64,000 nt of DNA from Palsa-343 sp036269135 (GTDB lineage: Bacteria; Acidobacteriota; Terriglobia; Terriglobales; Acidobacteriaceae): NCBI GenBank assembly GCA_036269135.1, contig DATASQ010000052.1, forward strand, positions 93,904-157,903, read 5' to 3'. How positions within the stretch are numbered: position 1 is the first letter of the stretch; the number at the start of each line of letters is the position of its first letter. A program made the translations under genes and the position numbers. The notes under the pieces were generated by a model. That model made no database searches, was not told where the DNA came from, and saw only the letters and a program-made list of their open reading frames with translations. Positions 18,420 through 26,777 of this stretch are shown here, piece after piece.

Positions 18420-18695
18420 ATGCCGCACATGGTATTTTGCGCACGCTATAAGCAGGAGATGGAAGGACTCGACGAGCCGCCTTTCGACAGCGACTTTGGG
18501 AACAAGGTCTACAACAACGTTTCAAAGAAGGCGTGGCAGGAGTGGATCGAGCGGCAGAAAATGCTGCTGAACGAGTATCGCCTGCAGCCGTGGACGCCCC
18601 AGGCGCAGGAATTCCTGGTGGAGCAGATGGATCAGTTTTTCTTTGGCGAGGGCGCCGCGCTGCCGAAGGAATACGTGCCGCCCCCGGGTCACTGA
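18420..18695 (+). CDS. yggX: YggX-like Fe(2+)-trafficking / oxidative-damage protection protein
   Basis: A small cytoplasmic protein that protects Fe-S clusters. The 91 residues match YggX: MVFCARYKQEMEGLDEPPF, with the conserved Cys at residue 7, GNKVYNNVSKKAWQEWIERQ, MLLNEYRL, then a C-terminal EFLVEQMDQFFFG. The family is typical of Proteobacteria but also occurs in Acidobacteria. The tail is about ten residues longer than the enterobacterial form. Its last seven bases overlap the stop end of the convergent hpnI gene. Confidence 0.92.
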   Translation: MPHMVFCARYKQEMEGLDEPPFDSDFGNKVYNNVSKKAWQEWIERQKMLLNEYRLQPWTPQAQEFLVEQMDQFFFGEGAALPKEYVPPPGH

Positions 18696-19906
18696 GAGCC
18701 GAGTCTTTTCTCCGGAGCGGCCGCTGAGAGCTGCGGAGGCTCCGCCACAGCACTCGAGACAATCTTCCCCTTGCGCAGCACCAGCTGCTCGCCGCCCCAG
18801 GCGACGGTGTTGCCGGCGTAGCTCCACGCCCAGAGCGCGAGGGCGACGAGGTCCCGCGGCAGGATGAGCCAGAGATCGCGGAGAACCTGCCGGTCCCCGA
18901 GGATTCCCACGCCCACGCCCAGCGCCAGCGAGACGCGAACGAGCAGCGTCAGGCTGAAAAGAGCGAAGGCCGTCACGCTGAAGCCGGTGGCGATGAGATT
19001 CATGAAGGCCCAGGCGAGTCCATAGGAAAAAGCCAGCCCCAGATAGCCGGCGCGTCGGGAGTCGCGCATGCCGCGCGCCCAGCGCATCTGATGCTGCCAG
19101 AAACCGGAGAAGCTCCAGGCCGGGACCTCCGTCGCGACGATCTCACTGGCGAGTTCCACGCGGAATCCGGCGTTCGCGATGCGCGCGCCCAGTTGATAGT
19201 CGTCGGCCAGGTATGCGGATACCGGTGCGAGTCCGCCGATCGCCTCGAGGGCCGCGCGGGTAACGGCCAGGGTGGAACCGAGCCCGAAGCGCAGGCGCCG
19301 GTCGATGAACAGCGCGGTGAGCACACCCACGGCGAAATCGGTGGCAATGCCCAGCGCTTCGAGTTTTGAGCCCAGCGTGCCGTGCGCGCGCCCACTATAA
19401 AGGGCGGTGACCAGGCCGGTGGGCGGCTTTCCTTCGACAGGTGTGAAGGGCGCGAGGATGCGTGACAGATAATGCGGGCCCACGTGGATGTCGGCGTCGT
19501 CGATGACCAGGTGTTCGTAGCGTGCATGCGGCACCATCTGCGCAACGTTGCTGGCCTTGCCGTTGGGGCCGAGGACCTCGGGCGTAGGGATCAGGCGAAT
19601 GCTGCGCTCGGGGAAGTCGGCCTGGAGTTGCTGAACGAGCGGAACCGCGGAGTCCTCCAGCGAGGAGACGCCGAAGAGGATTTCGTAATCGGCTGGATAG
19701 TTCTGGCGGCAGTGGGTGGCGAAGGCTTCCAGCAGGCCGGGCGCGGTGCCGTGGAGCGGCTTGAGGATGCTGACCGGCGGCGTGAATCCTGCCGGGAACG
19801 GCCGCCGCCGCAGAAAGCTGCGGGCGCTCCAGAGCGCGAGGAGATAGTAGCCGAGACCGGCGAGGGTGAGCAGCGTGGTGATAGCCGCGATGACGAGAGC
19901 GAACAT
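18689..19906 (-). CDS. hpnI: Hopanoid glycosyltransferase HpnI (GT2)
   Basis: Transfers N-acetylglucosamine to bacteriohopanetetrol, a step towards BHT glucosamine. The ATG at 19906 follows AAGGA and gives 405 residues; a GTG 15 bases earlier opens the longest frame. An N-terminal membrane segment precedes a GT2 catalytic domain like ceramide glucosyltransferase: PPVSILKPLHGTAPGLLEAF, YEILFGVSSLEDSA, GPNGKASNVAQM, the metal motif DDADIHV, LADDYQLGARIA, and the acceptor motif QHQMRWARG (QxxRW). Three C-terminal membrane segments follow. hom lies 21 bp upstream. The rest of the hopanoid genes in this window are 32 kb away at 51.9-55.7 kb. Confidence 0.88.
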   Translation of the reverse strand: MFALVIAAITTLLTLAGLGYYLLALWSARSFLRRRPFPAGFTPPVSILKPLHGTAPGLLEAFATHCRQNYPADYEILFGVSSLEDSAVPLVQQLQADFPERSIRLIPTPEVLGPNGKASNVAQMVPHARYEHLVIDDADIHVGPHYLSRILAPFTPVEGKPPTGLVTALYSGRAHGTLGSKLEALGIATDFAVGVLTALFIDRRLRFGLGSTLAVTRAALEAIGGLAPVSAYLADDYQLGARIANAGFRVELASEIVATEVPAWSFSGFWQHQMRWARGMRDSRRAGYLGLAFSYGLAWAFMNLIATGFSVTAFALFSLTLLVRVSLALGVGVGILGDRQVLRDLWLILPRDLVALALWAWSYAGNTVAWGGEQLVLRKGKIVSSAVAEPPQLSAAAPEKRLGSQ

Positions 19907-19927
19907 CGATTCCTTATGCACCCAGCA

Positions 19928-21160
19928 TTATTCACCCAGCATGGGCATATCGAGCGGCGGCTGCGTGAGCCAGGCCGCGTGCGCGATGCGGTCCAGAGCG
20001 CGGCGCAGCGCGGAGGCGGCGCAGGGCTCGACGGTGACAACGAAGGGCAGGCTGCCTTTCTGGAAGCCGGGCCGCTGGAAGAGAGCGTCGATATTGATCT
20101 TCTCGGCGGCCAGCGCGCCCGCGAGCTCGGCGACGATGCCGGGGCGATCCTCAACGATGAAGCGGATGTAGTGGCGCAGCTCGAATTCGCCGCTGAGGCT
20201 GGTGGCGCGGCTGGGCAGATCGACGGGGCGCGAACCGTGCGCGAGCGAGATGAGGTCGGAGACGACGGCAACCGCTGTGGGATTGCCGCCGGCGCCGTGT
20301 CCGGAGAAGACCACGTCGCCCCCGTATTGGCCGGAGATGAGGACCATGTTCTCGGTGCCGCGCGACCAGGCCAGCGGCGAGGGCAGCGGGACGAGCATCG
20401 GTCCAACGGCCGCGGCCACACCGTCCGGACGCAGCTCGGCTTTGGAGATCTGGCGGATGGTGCAGCCGAGATCGCGCGCATAGGTGAGGTCGATGGCATC
20501 GATTTCGGTGATGGAGCGGCAGGCGACCGAGTCGACATCCAGCCCGGCGCGGAGAGCGATGCGGGAGAGAATGACCAGCTTCGCGCGGGCGTCGTAGCCG
20601 TCGACGTCCTCGCTGGGATCGGCTTCCGCGTAGCCGAGGTGCTGCGCGTCTTTCAGCACCTCGGCGAAGGCGGCGCCTTGTTCCATGCGGCTGAGAATGT
20701 AGTTGCAGGTGCCGTTGAGGATGCCTTCGATGCGGGTGATGCGGTCGCCGGCAAACCCCTGGGTAAGGCCGGGGATCACCGGAATGCCTCCGGCGACCGC
20801 GGCTCCGTACATGAGTTGGCCACCCCTGGCGCGGGCGAGACGGTCGAGTTCGACGCCATGGTGGGCGATGAGCTTTTTGTTGCCGGTGACGGCGGATTTG
20901 CCCGCTTCCAGAGCGCGGCGCACCCAGGTTCCGGCAGGTTCGAGTCCGCCGGCCAGCTCCACGATAACGTCGGCGTCGGAGCGGAGAACGTCCTCAAAAT
21001 CCTCGGTCCATAAGACGGAGGAGGGAACCCAGTCGACCTTTTTGCGGGCGATGCCCCGGTTGAAGATCACGGCCAGTTCAAGGCTGTCGGGCTGGAGATC
21101 GCAGAGGATGCGGGCGACGGAGCTGCCCACCGTCCCGAATCCGAGGAGAGCCACTTTCAT
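19928..21160 (-). CDS. hom: Homoserine dehydrogenase
   Basis: Reduces aspartate semialdehyde to homoserine in threonine and methionine synthesis. The 410 residues comprise a Rossmann domain (MKVALLGFGTVGSSVARIL), a substrate domain with VTGNKKLIAHHGVELDRLA, YGAAVAGGIPVI, GILNGTCNYILSRM, AEADPSEDVDGYDARAKLVI, and a C-terminal ACT domain from about residue 330 (IRFIVEDRPGIVAELAGALA) for amino-acid feedback control. The length and order are standard. hpnI follows closely in the same direction, an unusual partner with no evident metabolic link. Confidence 0.97.
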   Translation of the reverse strand: MKVALLGFGTVGSSVARILCDLQPDSLELAVIFNRGIARKKVDWVPSSVLWTEDFEDVLRSDADVIVELAGGLEPAGTWVRRALEAGKSAVTGNKKLIAHHGVELDRLARARGGQLMYGAAVAGGIPVIPGLTQGFAGDRITRIEGILNGTCNYILSRMEQGAAFAEVLKDAQHLGYAEADPSEDVDGYDARAKLVILSRIALRAGLDVDSVACRSITEIDAIDLTYARDLGCTIRQISKAELRPDGVAAAVGPMLVPLPSPLAWSRGTENMVLISGQYGGDVVFSGHGAGGNPTAVAVVSDLISLAHGSRPVDLPSRATSLSGEFELRHYIRFIVEDRPGIVAELAGALAAEKINIDALFQRPGFQKGSLPFVVTVEPCAASALRRALDRIAHAAWLTQPPLDMPMLGE

Positions 21161-21164
21161 GAAT

Positions 21165-21290
21165 ACAAGGGTACCGGAAGGACAGGACTTGCCGTCCTGG
21201 GGGACGGCCAGTGGGTGATATCAATCACCGACGACTTTGGCGGGGGCTGGCAAACTCGGACTATCAAAGTCCGAATCATCGGCCGCAACG
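21165..21290. repeat. Cluster of small inverted repeats upstream of a hypothetical gene
   Basis: Three adjacent short inverted repeats are packed between hom and the next gene: one around AGGACTTGCCGTCCT near 21181-21200, GGTGAT-ATCA-ATCACC near 21215-21230, and TCGGACT-ATCAA-AGTCCGA near 21256-21275. None has a T-run. They could be a structured leader or regulator sites for the small gene at 21325. Confidence 0.45.
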
Positions 21291-21324
21291 GCGAGTCAAT
21301 GCACACGGACCCACGGGGGGCTGG

Positions 21325-21627
21325 ATGGCGACGGAGTATTGTTTGATGCCCGATCCTTATGGCGATTTGCGGCGCGTGACTTATGAGGCGCTGCTGGCCG
21401 AGGCAGTGATGGCGACCCAAATGCTGGAGGGGCTGACCCGCCGCGATCCTCCGGAGAGTGTTGCAAGCCTGGTGCAGAAGGCCGAGGCGACCTACAAGGG
21501 GATTCTGGGGCGCCGCGCCATGGTGGAGATGTCGCGCCAGGAGGCGTGGCTGCTGCAGGACAAGCTGGACCGGTTGCAGGCGCAGCTGCGGTTTTTTGCA
21601 ACGAACCCCGGCGGCTACGAAGTTTAG
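21325..21627 (+). CDS. Small conserved-looking helical protein
   Basis: The ATG at 21325 follows GGGGGG and gives 100 residues (MATEYCLMPDPYGDLRRVTY). The longest frame begins 38 codons earlier, across inverted repeats. The protein is predicted to be almost wholly helical: YEALLAEAVMATQMLEGLTR, ESVASLVQKAEATYKGILGR and a final coiled-coil-like MSRQEAWLLQDKLDRLQAQL. No signal peptide, membrane segment or known domain was recognised. It converges on the GH18 gene. Its function is unknown. Confidence 0.6.
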   Translation: MATEYCLMPDPYGDLRRVTYEALLAEAVMATQMLEGLTRRDPPESVASLVQKAEATYKGILGRRAMVEMSRQEAWLLQDKLDRLQAQLRFFATNPGGYEV

Positions 21628-21750
21628 AGCAGAAAAGAGTTTGGAGTCGGACCGGCGGTCCGCCCTGGCGCCCAAACCAGCATCGGGTTCCTGTGGTCCC
21701 GCATAGGAAGTCCCACCCGCAAAACTTGTCCGGGCTCGGCGAGGGATTGC

Positions 21751-23088
21751 TTACCTTAGTCCCGCGGCCAGGGCTTTAATCTGGAGGGCGGCGGGACCGT
21801 CGTCGTTCACGGCCCAGACATAGGCGCCCCGCAAATGGTGCCGGCGGATGTAAGCCGTTTTTGTGGCGATGGAACGCAGGTTATCGAAGCTATAGAAAGT
21901 ATGGCTGGCCGGCAGATAGAGAGTGTCTTCCACACGTTTGGCGTCATACCAGGGGCGCGCATCGGGGCGGCGCAGGAGCTGGGCCAGGGTCATATCGGTC
22001 GCAAATCCGGGCGTCAGGATGGTGTCGCAGCCCGGTGCGGGGTGAATCTTGCTCTGCGTCGGACACACGCCGGCGCCATTGGCCAGCATGACCGGAGCCG
22101 GGCCGGCGGCGGTCTGATAGAGGCCGTGATTCGCTGCCGAGACACCGCTCCAACCCACTCCGTAAAGCGGCATTCCCATGGTGTATTTGTCGGGAGGCAC
22201 GCCTGCCTTCAGGTAAGCCTTCACGGTGTCGTCGATCGATCGCGCGTCGTGGCGGAGGGGGTCGGCGGGGCTGTCGTAGAGCGCGGAGCTGGCTTCGGTG
22301 AGCTTTTCCGCGGGCGCCGCGTAATCGTAACCGTCGATGGTGAGAAAGTCGACTTCTCGGGCGGCGGCCTTCAGATCGATGTTGGCGTACTTTTGCGGGT
22401 TCGATGGAGAATCGAAGGTCAGGATGTAATGACGGCCGGTCTTGCGGCCCAGAGCGTCCAGCTGCGTGCGGAACTCATGCAGCAGCGCGGTGAAATGATC
22501 GCGGTCGGCGTGCAGCGGGAACTCCCAGTCGACATTGAAACCATCGAAAAGAGCGGGAGTCTCGACGCCTGAGGCAAGATGTCCCTTGATGAAGAGATCG
22601 ATGCACGACGTGACCAGGGCGCGGCGCTGGACCGGCGATGCCGCTGCCGCGGTGAACCCTGAAACGTCGCCCGCCTGGCCGCCCAGCGAGATGAGCGTTC
22701 GCAGCTGCGGGTGCAGCCGCTTCAGTTGCAGCATGCCGGCGAAGTTGCCGTACACCGGGCCGGGAAAGGGCTTTCCGTCAACGCCGACGATCGAGGTGTT
22801 CTGCCACGCCGCCTCGGGGTCGGCAATCGCGCAGACGGGCGAGGTCCCCGGCGTGACGTTGCCAAAGGCGTAAATGAGATAGTCCAGTTGCGCCGCCACG
22901 CCGCTCTTTTCCAGATCGGCCATGGTGTAGCCGGAGTAGCGCCCGTCCCACTCCTCGAAATAAGCGCCGAGAAGACGATGCGCCGGGCGCTGTTGCGCGT
23001 GGGCTGGCGCCAGGGTGAAGGGGAGAAAGAAAGCCAGCACGATCAGAGAGAAAATATAAGTGTGCTTCGCGAGAAACCAGACGATCAC
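21751..23088 (-). CDS. Exported glycoside hydrolase family 18 protein
   Basis: A secreted chitinase-like protein of 445 residues with a signal peptide ending APAHAQ (about residue 32). The GH18 TIM barrel shows LLGAYFEEWDGRYSGYTMAD at strand 1, LRTLISLGGQAGDVSGF (the SxGG motif), FDGFNVDWEFPLHADRDHF (catalytic Glu), DFLTIDGYDYAAP, KYTMGMPLYGVGWSGV and a final AYVWAVNDDG. In the catalytic signature DxxDxDxE the second Asp is Asn (DGFNVDWE). The acid-base Glu and the adjacent Asp are kept, so activity remains plausible, possibly with altered pH behaviour. No chitin-binding domain is present. The substrate is unproven. Confidence 0.9.
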   Translation of the reverse strand: MIVWFLAKHTYIFSLIVLAFFLPFTLAPAHAQQRPAHRLLGAYFEEWDGRYSGYTMADLEKSGVAAQLDYLIYAFGNVTPGTSPVCAIADPEAAWQNTSIVGVDGKPFPGPVYGNFAGMLQLKRLHPQLRTLISLGGQAGDVSGFTAAAASPVQRRALVTSCIDLFIKGHLASGVETPALFDGFNVDWEFPLHADRDHFTALLHEFRTQLDALGRKTGRHYILTFDSPSNPQKYANIDLKAAAREVDFLTIDGYDYAAPAEKLTEASSALYDSPADPLRHDARSIDDTVKAYLKAGVPPDKYTMGMPLYGVGWSGVSAANHGLYQTAAGPAPVMLANGAGVCPTQSKIHPAPGCDTILTPGFATDMTLAQLLRRPDARPWYDAKRVEDTLYLPASHTFYSFDNLRSIATKTAYIRRHHLRGAYVWAVNDDGPAALQIKALAAGLR

Positions 23089-23329
23089 GGAGGCCAGTGT
23101 ACGCTGTCCCGACGGAGTGGAACTGTGCTGTCGGCGGGTGTCCCATCCCGTCGCTCATGGAGCGAGAGGGTTGAGCTGCTTTTCGATGATTGCAGCAGAC
23201 GGAAGGGCGTACGCCTACTCGTACCTAATGTAGGTGGGGAAGACGATCCCAGTCCGACCTCTATCTTTCGAATTGCGTTGAACGGTTTCGACTGATTACG
23301 ATGGCTGCGTCGTTAGGAAAGGGTATGCG

Positions 23330-24967
23330 ATGCGGCGTCGGGCGTTTCTTCAGGGTGGAGCGGGGCTGGCTGGGGCAGGCGCGGCTGGCTTGGTGGGCGG
23401 TCTGGAGTGGTCCGGGACCAACGCATGGGCTGAGGGCATAGTTCCGGCCCACAACTGGGGCAAGTACGACTTTGGCCTCGGGCCGACGGTTCCGGATCGG
23501 CTGAATCAGGGGCCGTTTCCGCAGTATCCGCCGGATGCGGTGATCCCGGGCGACGACGTCGTCATGACGACCATGCCCTCGGACGACGTGGTGCCCAACT
23601 ACGGCAAGGGGCTCATCACCTACATCACGGCGGACAAAGGGACGGAGGAGATTCAGACTCCGGACGGGCGGTCGGTCAACGCGCAGGGCGCGGCCGCCGT
23701 TGAAAAAGCCATTGAGGATCTGGTGGCGTTTCCCCTGGGGGAGAAGCTGTACGTGCGTCCCACATGGCGGGAGGTGCAGCCGCGCAAAGGGAAGCTGGTG
23801 CTGCCGGAGTATCTGCAGCAGGTGTTTGCGCTGGCGAAGTCGCGCGGGAAGCGGGTGGCGTTTCGGGTGCAGATGTGCGCCCCCGACTACACACACGGGC
23901 CGGCGCTGCCGGATTTTGTGCTCGACACGGTTCCTTTTGTGCCGTCGGTGCTGAAGGACGCTTCCGAGCAGAAGGAGGCGCAGCGCTATCTCGACAATCC
24001 CTGGTCGAAGGCGCAGCCGCGGTACGATGCGCCGGCGTTTCAGGATGCGTTTCGCGGGCTGGTGGAGGCCCTGGCAACGGAGTTCGACGGCCATCCCGAC
24101 GTGGAGTTTATGGACACGTTCATGTACGGGTTCTGGGGCGAGGGGCACACCTGGCCGTTTGCCAACAATCCCTTCCCGGATGACGCGACGGCGGAGCGGA
24201 CGTGGGTGCGGATGCTCGAGGTGCAGATGGCGGCGTTCAGAAAGACGCCGCTGGTGACGAATACGCAGCCGGACTTCAGCCGCGTAGGGAACTCGGAGCT
24301 GCTGGATCGGAGCGTGCGCGGGCACCAGTGGATGCGGTCGGACACCATCTTTATTGAGAACGAACAGATCGAGGCGTTGAGCAATCGTCCGGCGTGGGCG
24401 GCGGCGGTGCTGGAGCAGGGACTGCCGGCGAAGGCTCCGGCGGCGCGGGATGAGGACGGCGTGGCTCCGGCGGAAAACCTGATGCAGCATGTGATGGACG
24501 TAGGGGTGAGCTACTTTTCGCTGTGGAATTTCCATGCGATTGGGGCGTGGAATCTGCGGCGGTATCAGGAGGCCTACCCGGAGACGTTTGCGCGGATCGC
24601 GCGGCGGGTGGGGTATCGGGTGCGTCCATCGTTTGTGTGGAGCTACAGCGACGGGCCGCGGTGCGGTCTGATTGTGGGGCTGGCCAATGACGGCATCGCC
24701 GGGGTTCCCGGGGTGCTGCGGCTGGCGGTGGCGCGCGCGGACGGGACCGTGCTGGCGGAGGGCGGGCTGGACGCGGGGTATCCGCTGCCGGGGAAGATTC
24801 GGCAGGCGCAGCTGGTGCTGCCCGCGGGAACCGAGTGGCAGGGTCTGCAGCTAAGAGCAGCGATTCAGGTGAAGGGGATGCGCGTGCCGGTGCGGTGGGC
24901 CTGCCGGGAGCGATGCAATGAGGATGGGTCGCTGACGCTGCGGGGAAATTTGCGGCGGGGATATTAG
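23330..24967 (+). CDS. Tat-exported TIM-barrel protein, glycoside-hydrolase-like
   Basis: A 545-residue protein with a Tat-type signal (MRRRAFLQGGAGLAGAGAAG). After a spacer (about 40-110) comes a barrel-like region: YVRPTWREVQPRKGKLVL, FALAKSRGKRVAFRVQM, EFMDTFMYGFWGEGHTWPF, TPLVTNTQPDFSRVGN, then GVSYFSLWNFHAIGAWNL. This recalls beta-galactosidase-like or DUF4832 enzymes: 'W..+EP.+G.+' on strand 2 and acids after strand 4. A beta-sandwich tail follows from about residue 420 (GPRCGLIVGLANDGIAGVPG). Twin-Arg export suggests folding or cofactor loading before export. The substrate and even the enzymatic activity are inference. Confidence 0.6.
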   Translation: MRRRAFLQGGAGLAGAGAAGLVGGLEWSGTNAWAEGIVPAHNWGKYDFGLGPTVPDRLNQGPFPQYPPDAVIPGDDVVMTTMPSDDVVPNYGKGLITYITADKGTEEIQTPDGRSVNAQGAAAVEKAIEDLVAFPLGEKLYVRPTWREVQPRKGKLVLPEYLQQVFALAKSRGKRVAFRVQMCAPDYTHGPALPDFVLDTVPFVPSVLKDASEQKEAQRYLDNPWSKAQPRYDAPAFQDAFRGLVEALATEFDGHPDVEFMDTFMYGFWGEGHTWPFANNPFPDDATAERTWVRMLEVQMAAFRKTPLVTNTQPDFSRVGNSELLDRSVRGHQWMRSDTIFIENEQIEALSNRPAWAAAVLEQGLPAKAPAARDEDGVAPAENLMQHVMDVGVSYFSLWNFHAIGAWNLRRYQEAYPETFARIARRVGYRVRPSFVWSYSDGPRCGLIVGLANDGIAGVPGVLRLAVARADGTVLAEGGLDAGYPLPGKIRQAQLVLPAGTEWQGLQLRAAIQVKGMRVPVRWACRERCNEDGSLTLRGNLRRGY

Positions 24968-24975
24968 GGAGTCAG

Positions 24976-25168
24976 AGACACTTTCACCACAGAGGGCAGA
25001 GAGTCCGCGGAGGCCCTGGGGTGGGAGCAACCGAATCCCTGCGCGGTGAGAATGTCAGCGATGCCGTCGGCTCGCTTCGCTAAGGGGTTTCTCGGCTGCG
25101 CGCCGGGAAGCATCCTTCATCGCTGGAAAGATGGTTCCCGGCACTTCGCTCGGAATGACAATCGCTAT
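24976..25168. repeat. Compound dispersed repeat behind the TIM-barrel gene
   Basis: The 206-bp gap is filled by dispersed repeat modules. TTTCACCACAGAGGGCAGAG near 24980 resembles 48373. GCTCGCTTCGCTAAGGGG and CACTTCGCTCGGAATGACAA lie near 25071 and 25143-25163. The second module belongs to the family that ends TCGGGATGACA and recurs at about 890, 5110, 6535, 32040, 37030 and 54060. Confidence 0.7.
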
Positions 25169-25173
25169 TTGAA

Positions 25174-26385
25174 TTACGCCGTTGCGTGCGCCGCGGTTTT
25201 GCTGCGGACGCGGAACATGCGCGGCTTGATGGCGAGCTTGCGCTCGATTTTGTGCAGCTCGTGCGTCTCGTCCGGAGCGGCAAAGGTGGAGGCCATGCCG
25301 CGGGCGGAGGCGCGTCCGGTGCGGCCGACGCGGTGGACGTAGTCCTCGGCTTCTTTGGGCATGTCGTAGTTGACCACGTGGGCGACGTCGGCGACATCGA
25401 TGCCGCGCGCGGCGACGTCCGTGGCGACGAGAACCCGGTGGTGTCCCTGGGCAAAGCTGCGCAGGGCAGCGTTGCGCTGGGACTGGGAGCGGTCGCCGTG
25501 GATCTGGATGGCCTCGTGTCCGGCGCGTTTCAGGCGACGGGCGACGCGGTCGGCTCCATGCTTGGTGCGCACGAAGACGAGGAAGCTGCCTTCCTGGGAA
25601 CCCAGCAGATGCTCGAGGAGCTCCTGCTTCTTGTCGGTCGCGACTTCGAAGGTCTGCAGCTCGACGTTGGGCGACGGCTTGAGGACGGAGCCGATCTCGA
25701 TGCGAACCGGGTTGCGGAGGTAATCGCGCGAGACTTCGCGGATCTCATTGCTGAGGGTCGCGGAGTAGCAGAGGGTCTGGCGCTCGGCGGGAATGGCGGC
25801 CACGATGCGGCGGATGGAGGGCTTGAAGCCCATGTCGAGCATGCGGTCCACTTCGTCGAGGACGAGCATGCGGATGCCGCTGAGGTTGATGAGCTTGCGC
25901 TGCAGATAATCCTCGAGGCGGCCGGGGGTGGCGACGATCAGGCGCGCGCCACGACGGATGGCGTCGAGCTGCGGGCCTTCATTCAGGCCGCCGCAAACGA
26001 GCGCCGCCGTACCCTGGCTGCGGGTGAGGTGGCGGTACGCTTCGAGGACCTGCATGGCGAGTTCACGCGTGGGCAGGAGCACGAGGGCGCAGGCGCCCTT
26101 CGTGGTCTTTGAGCCGGCCGGAGGCATGCGCTCGATCAGAGGGATCAGGAAGCTGAGGGTCTTGCCGGTGCCGGTTTGCGCGGTGGCGAGGACATCGTGG
26201 CCATCGAGCGCGGGCGGAATGGCCTGGGCCTGGACCGGGGTGGGCGTGACAAAGTTGGCGGCGGCAATCTGCTGCTGCAGCGCGGCCGAAAGGGGGATTT
26301 CAGAAAAGGTGTTCAAGATTGGTTCCTGTACTCGGGCTCGCTTTGAATCCCTCTGGGGAGCGATCGCTGTGATCGCTGCGTTCAT
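25174..26385 (-). CDS. DEAD-box family RNA helicase (DEVD variant)
   Basis: An ATP-dependent RNA helicase of 403 residues. The order is conventional: Q motif (FSEIPLSAALQQQIAAANFV..PTPVQAQAIP), motif I ATAQTGTGKTLSF, Ia PTRELAMQV, Ib TPGRLEDYL, motif II LVLDEVDRMLDMGF, motif III SATLS, IV FVRTKHGADRVA, V VATDVAARGIDV and VI HRVGRTGRA. Motif II reads DEVD instead of DEAD; Val for Ala at the third position is a tolerated variant. The C-terminal tail is short (about 25 residues), RhlE-like rather than CsdA-like. A possible extended -10 promoter lies 325 bp upstream, giving a long leader. Confidence 0.93.
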   Translation of the reverse strand: MNAAITAIAPQRDSKRARVQEPILNTFSEIPLSAALQQQIAAANFVTPTPVQAQAIPPALDGHDVLATAQTGTGKTLSFLIPLIERMPPAGSKTTKGACALVLLPTRELAMQVLEAYRHLTRSQGTAALVCGGLNEGPQLDAIRRGARLIVATPGRLEDYLQRKLINLSGIRMLVLDEVDRMLDMGFKPSIRRIVAAIPAERQTLCYSATLSNEIREVSRDYLRNPVRIEIGSVLKPSPNVELQTFEVATDKKQELLEHLLGSQEGSFLVFVRTKHGADRVARRLKRAGHEAIQIHGDRSQSQRNAALRSFAQGHHRVLVATDVAARGIDVADVAHVVNYDMPKEAEDYVHRVGRTGRASARGMASTFAAPDETHELHKIERKLAIKPRMFRVRSKTAAHATA

Positions 26386-26777
26386 CCAGGGATCCGGCGT
26401 CGGTCAGGACGCGGGCGGCCGGAGATGCTTTCTTCCCTGGGCGTTTTAAGCAACGCGCGGGGAAATTGGATTTCTATGCAGGGAGATCCGGGGGGCGCAT
26501 ACGAAGCGCCGGTCGCGATTCGACCCACACTCTACGTTTCGGCTGAGATGCGCTTTTGCATGAGTCGCAGAGCGCGGCAGCCTGGCCCGGTCACACACTG
26601 TGACATCAATCTGGGGCCATCACGCTGAGAGGGCTGGAAGGATTACGGGAGGACGATCTTGCGGATGAAGGCGAGAACGGCTCACGACCAAACAACTGAG
26701 CGTGGCTCCAGTATAGCAAACCAGGCTGGAAGCGGGGGCGGCCGTTCTGCCACAAAAGGGGAATCGGGCGGCCGATG
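26386..26777 (-). other. Long untranslated leader of the helicase gene, with a possible promoter
   Basis: There is no credible gene in these 390 bp. On the minus strand an extended -10 (TGC TATACT) lies at 26710-26718 with no good -35. If used, it gives a leader of about 320 nt before the helicase start. Long leaders are common for cold-induced helicase genes, so this is a plausible but unproven regulatory region. The rest of the gap shows no repeats of the dispersed families. Confidence 0.4.

Noticed and set aside
26425..26628. A 67-residue frame in the helicase leader
   Set aside because: No ribosome-binding site, domain or biased codon use. It is more likely untranslated leader.
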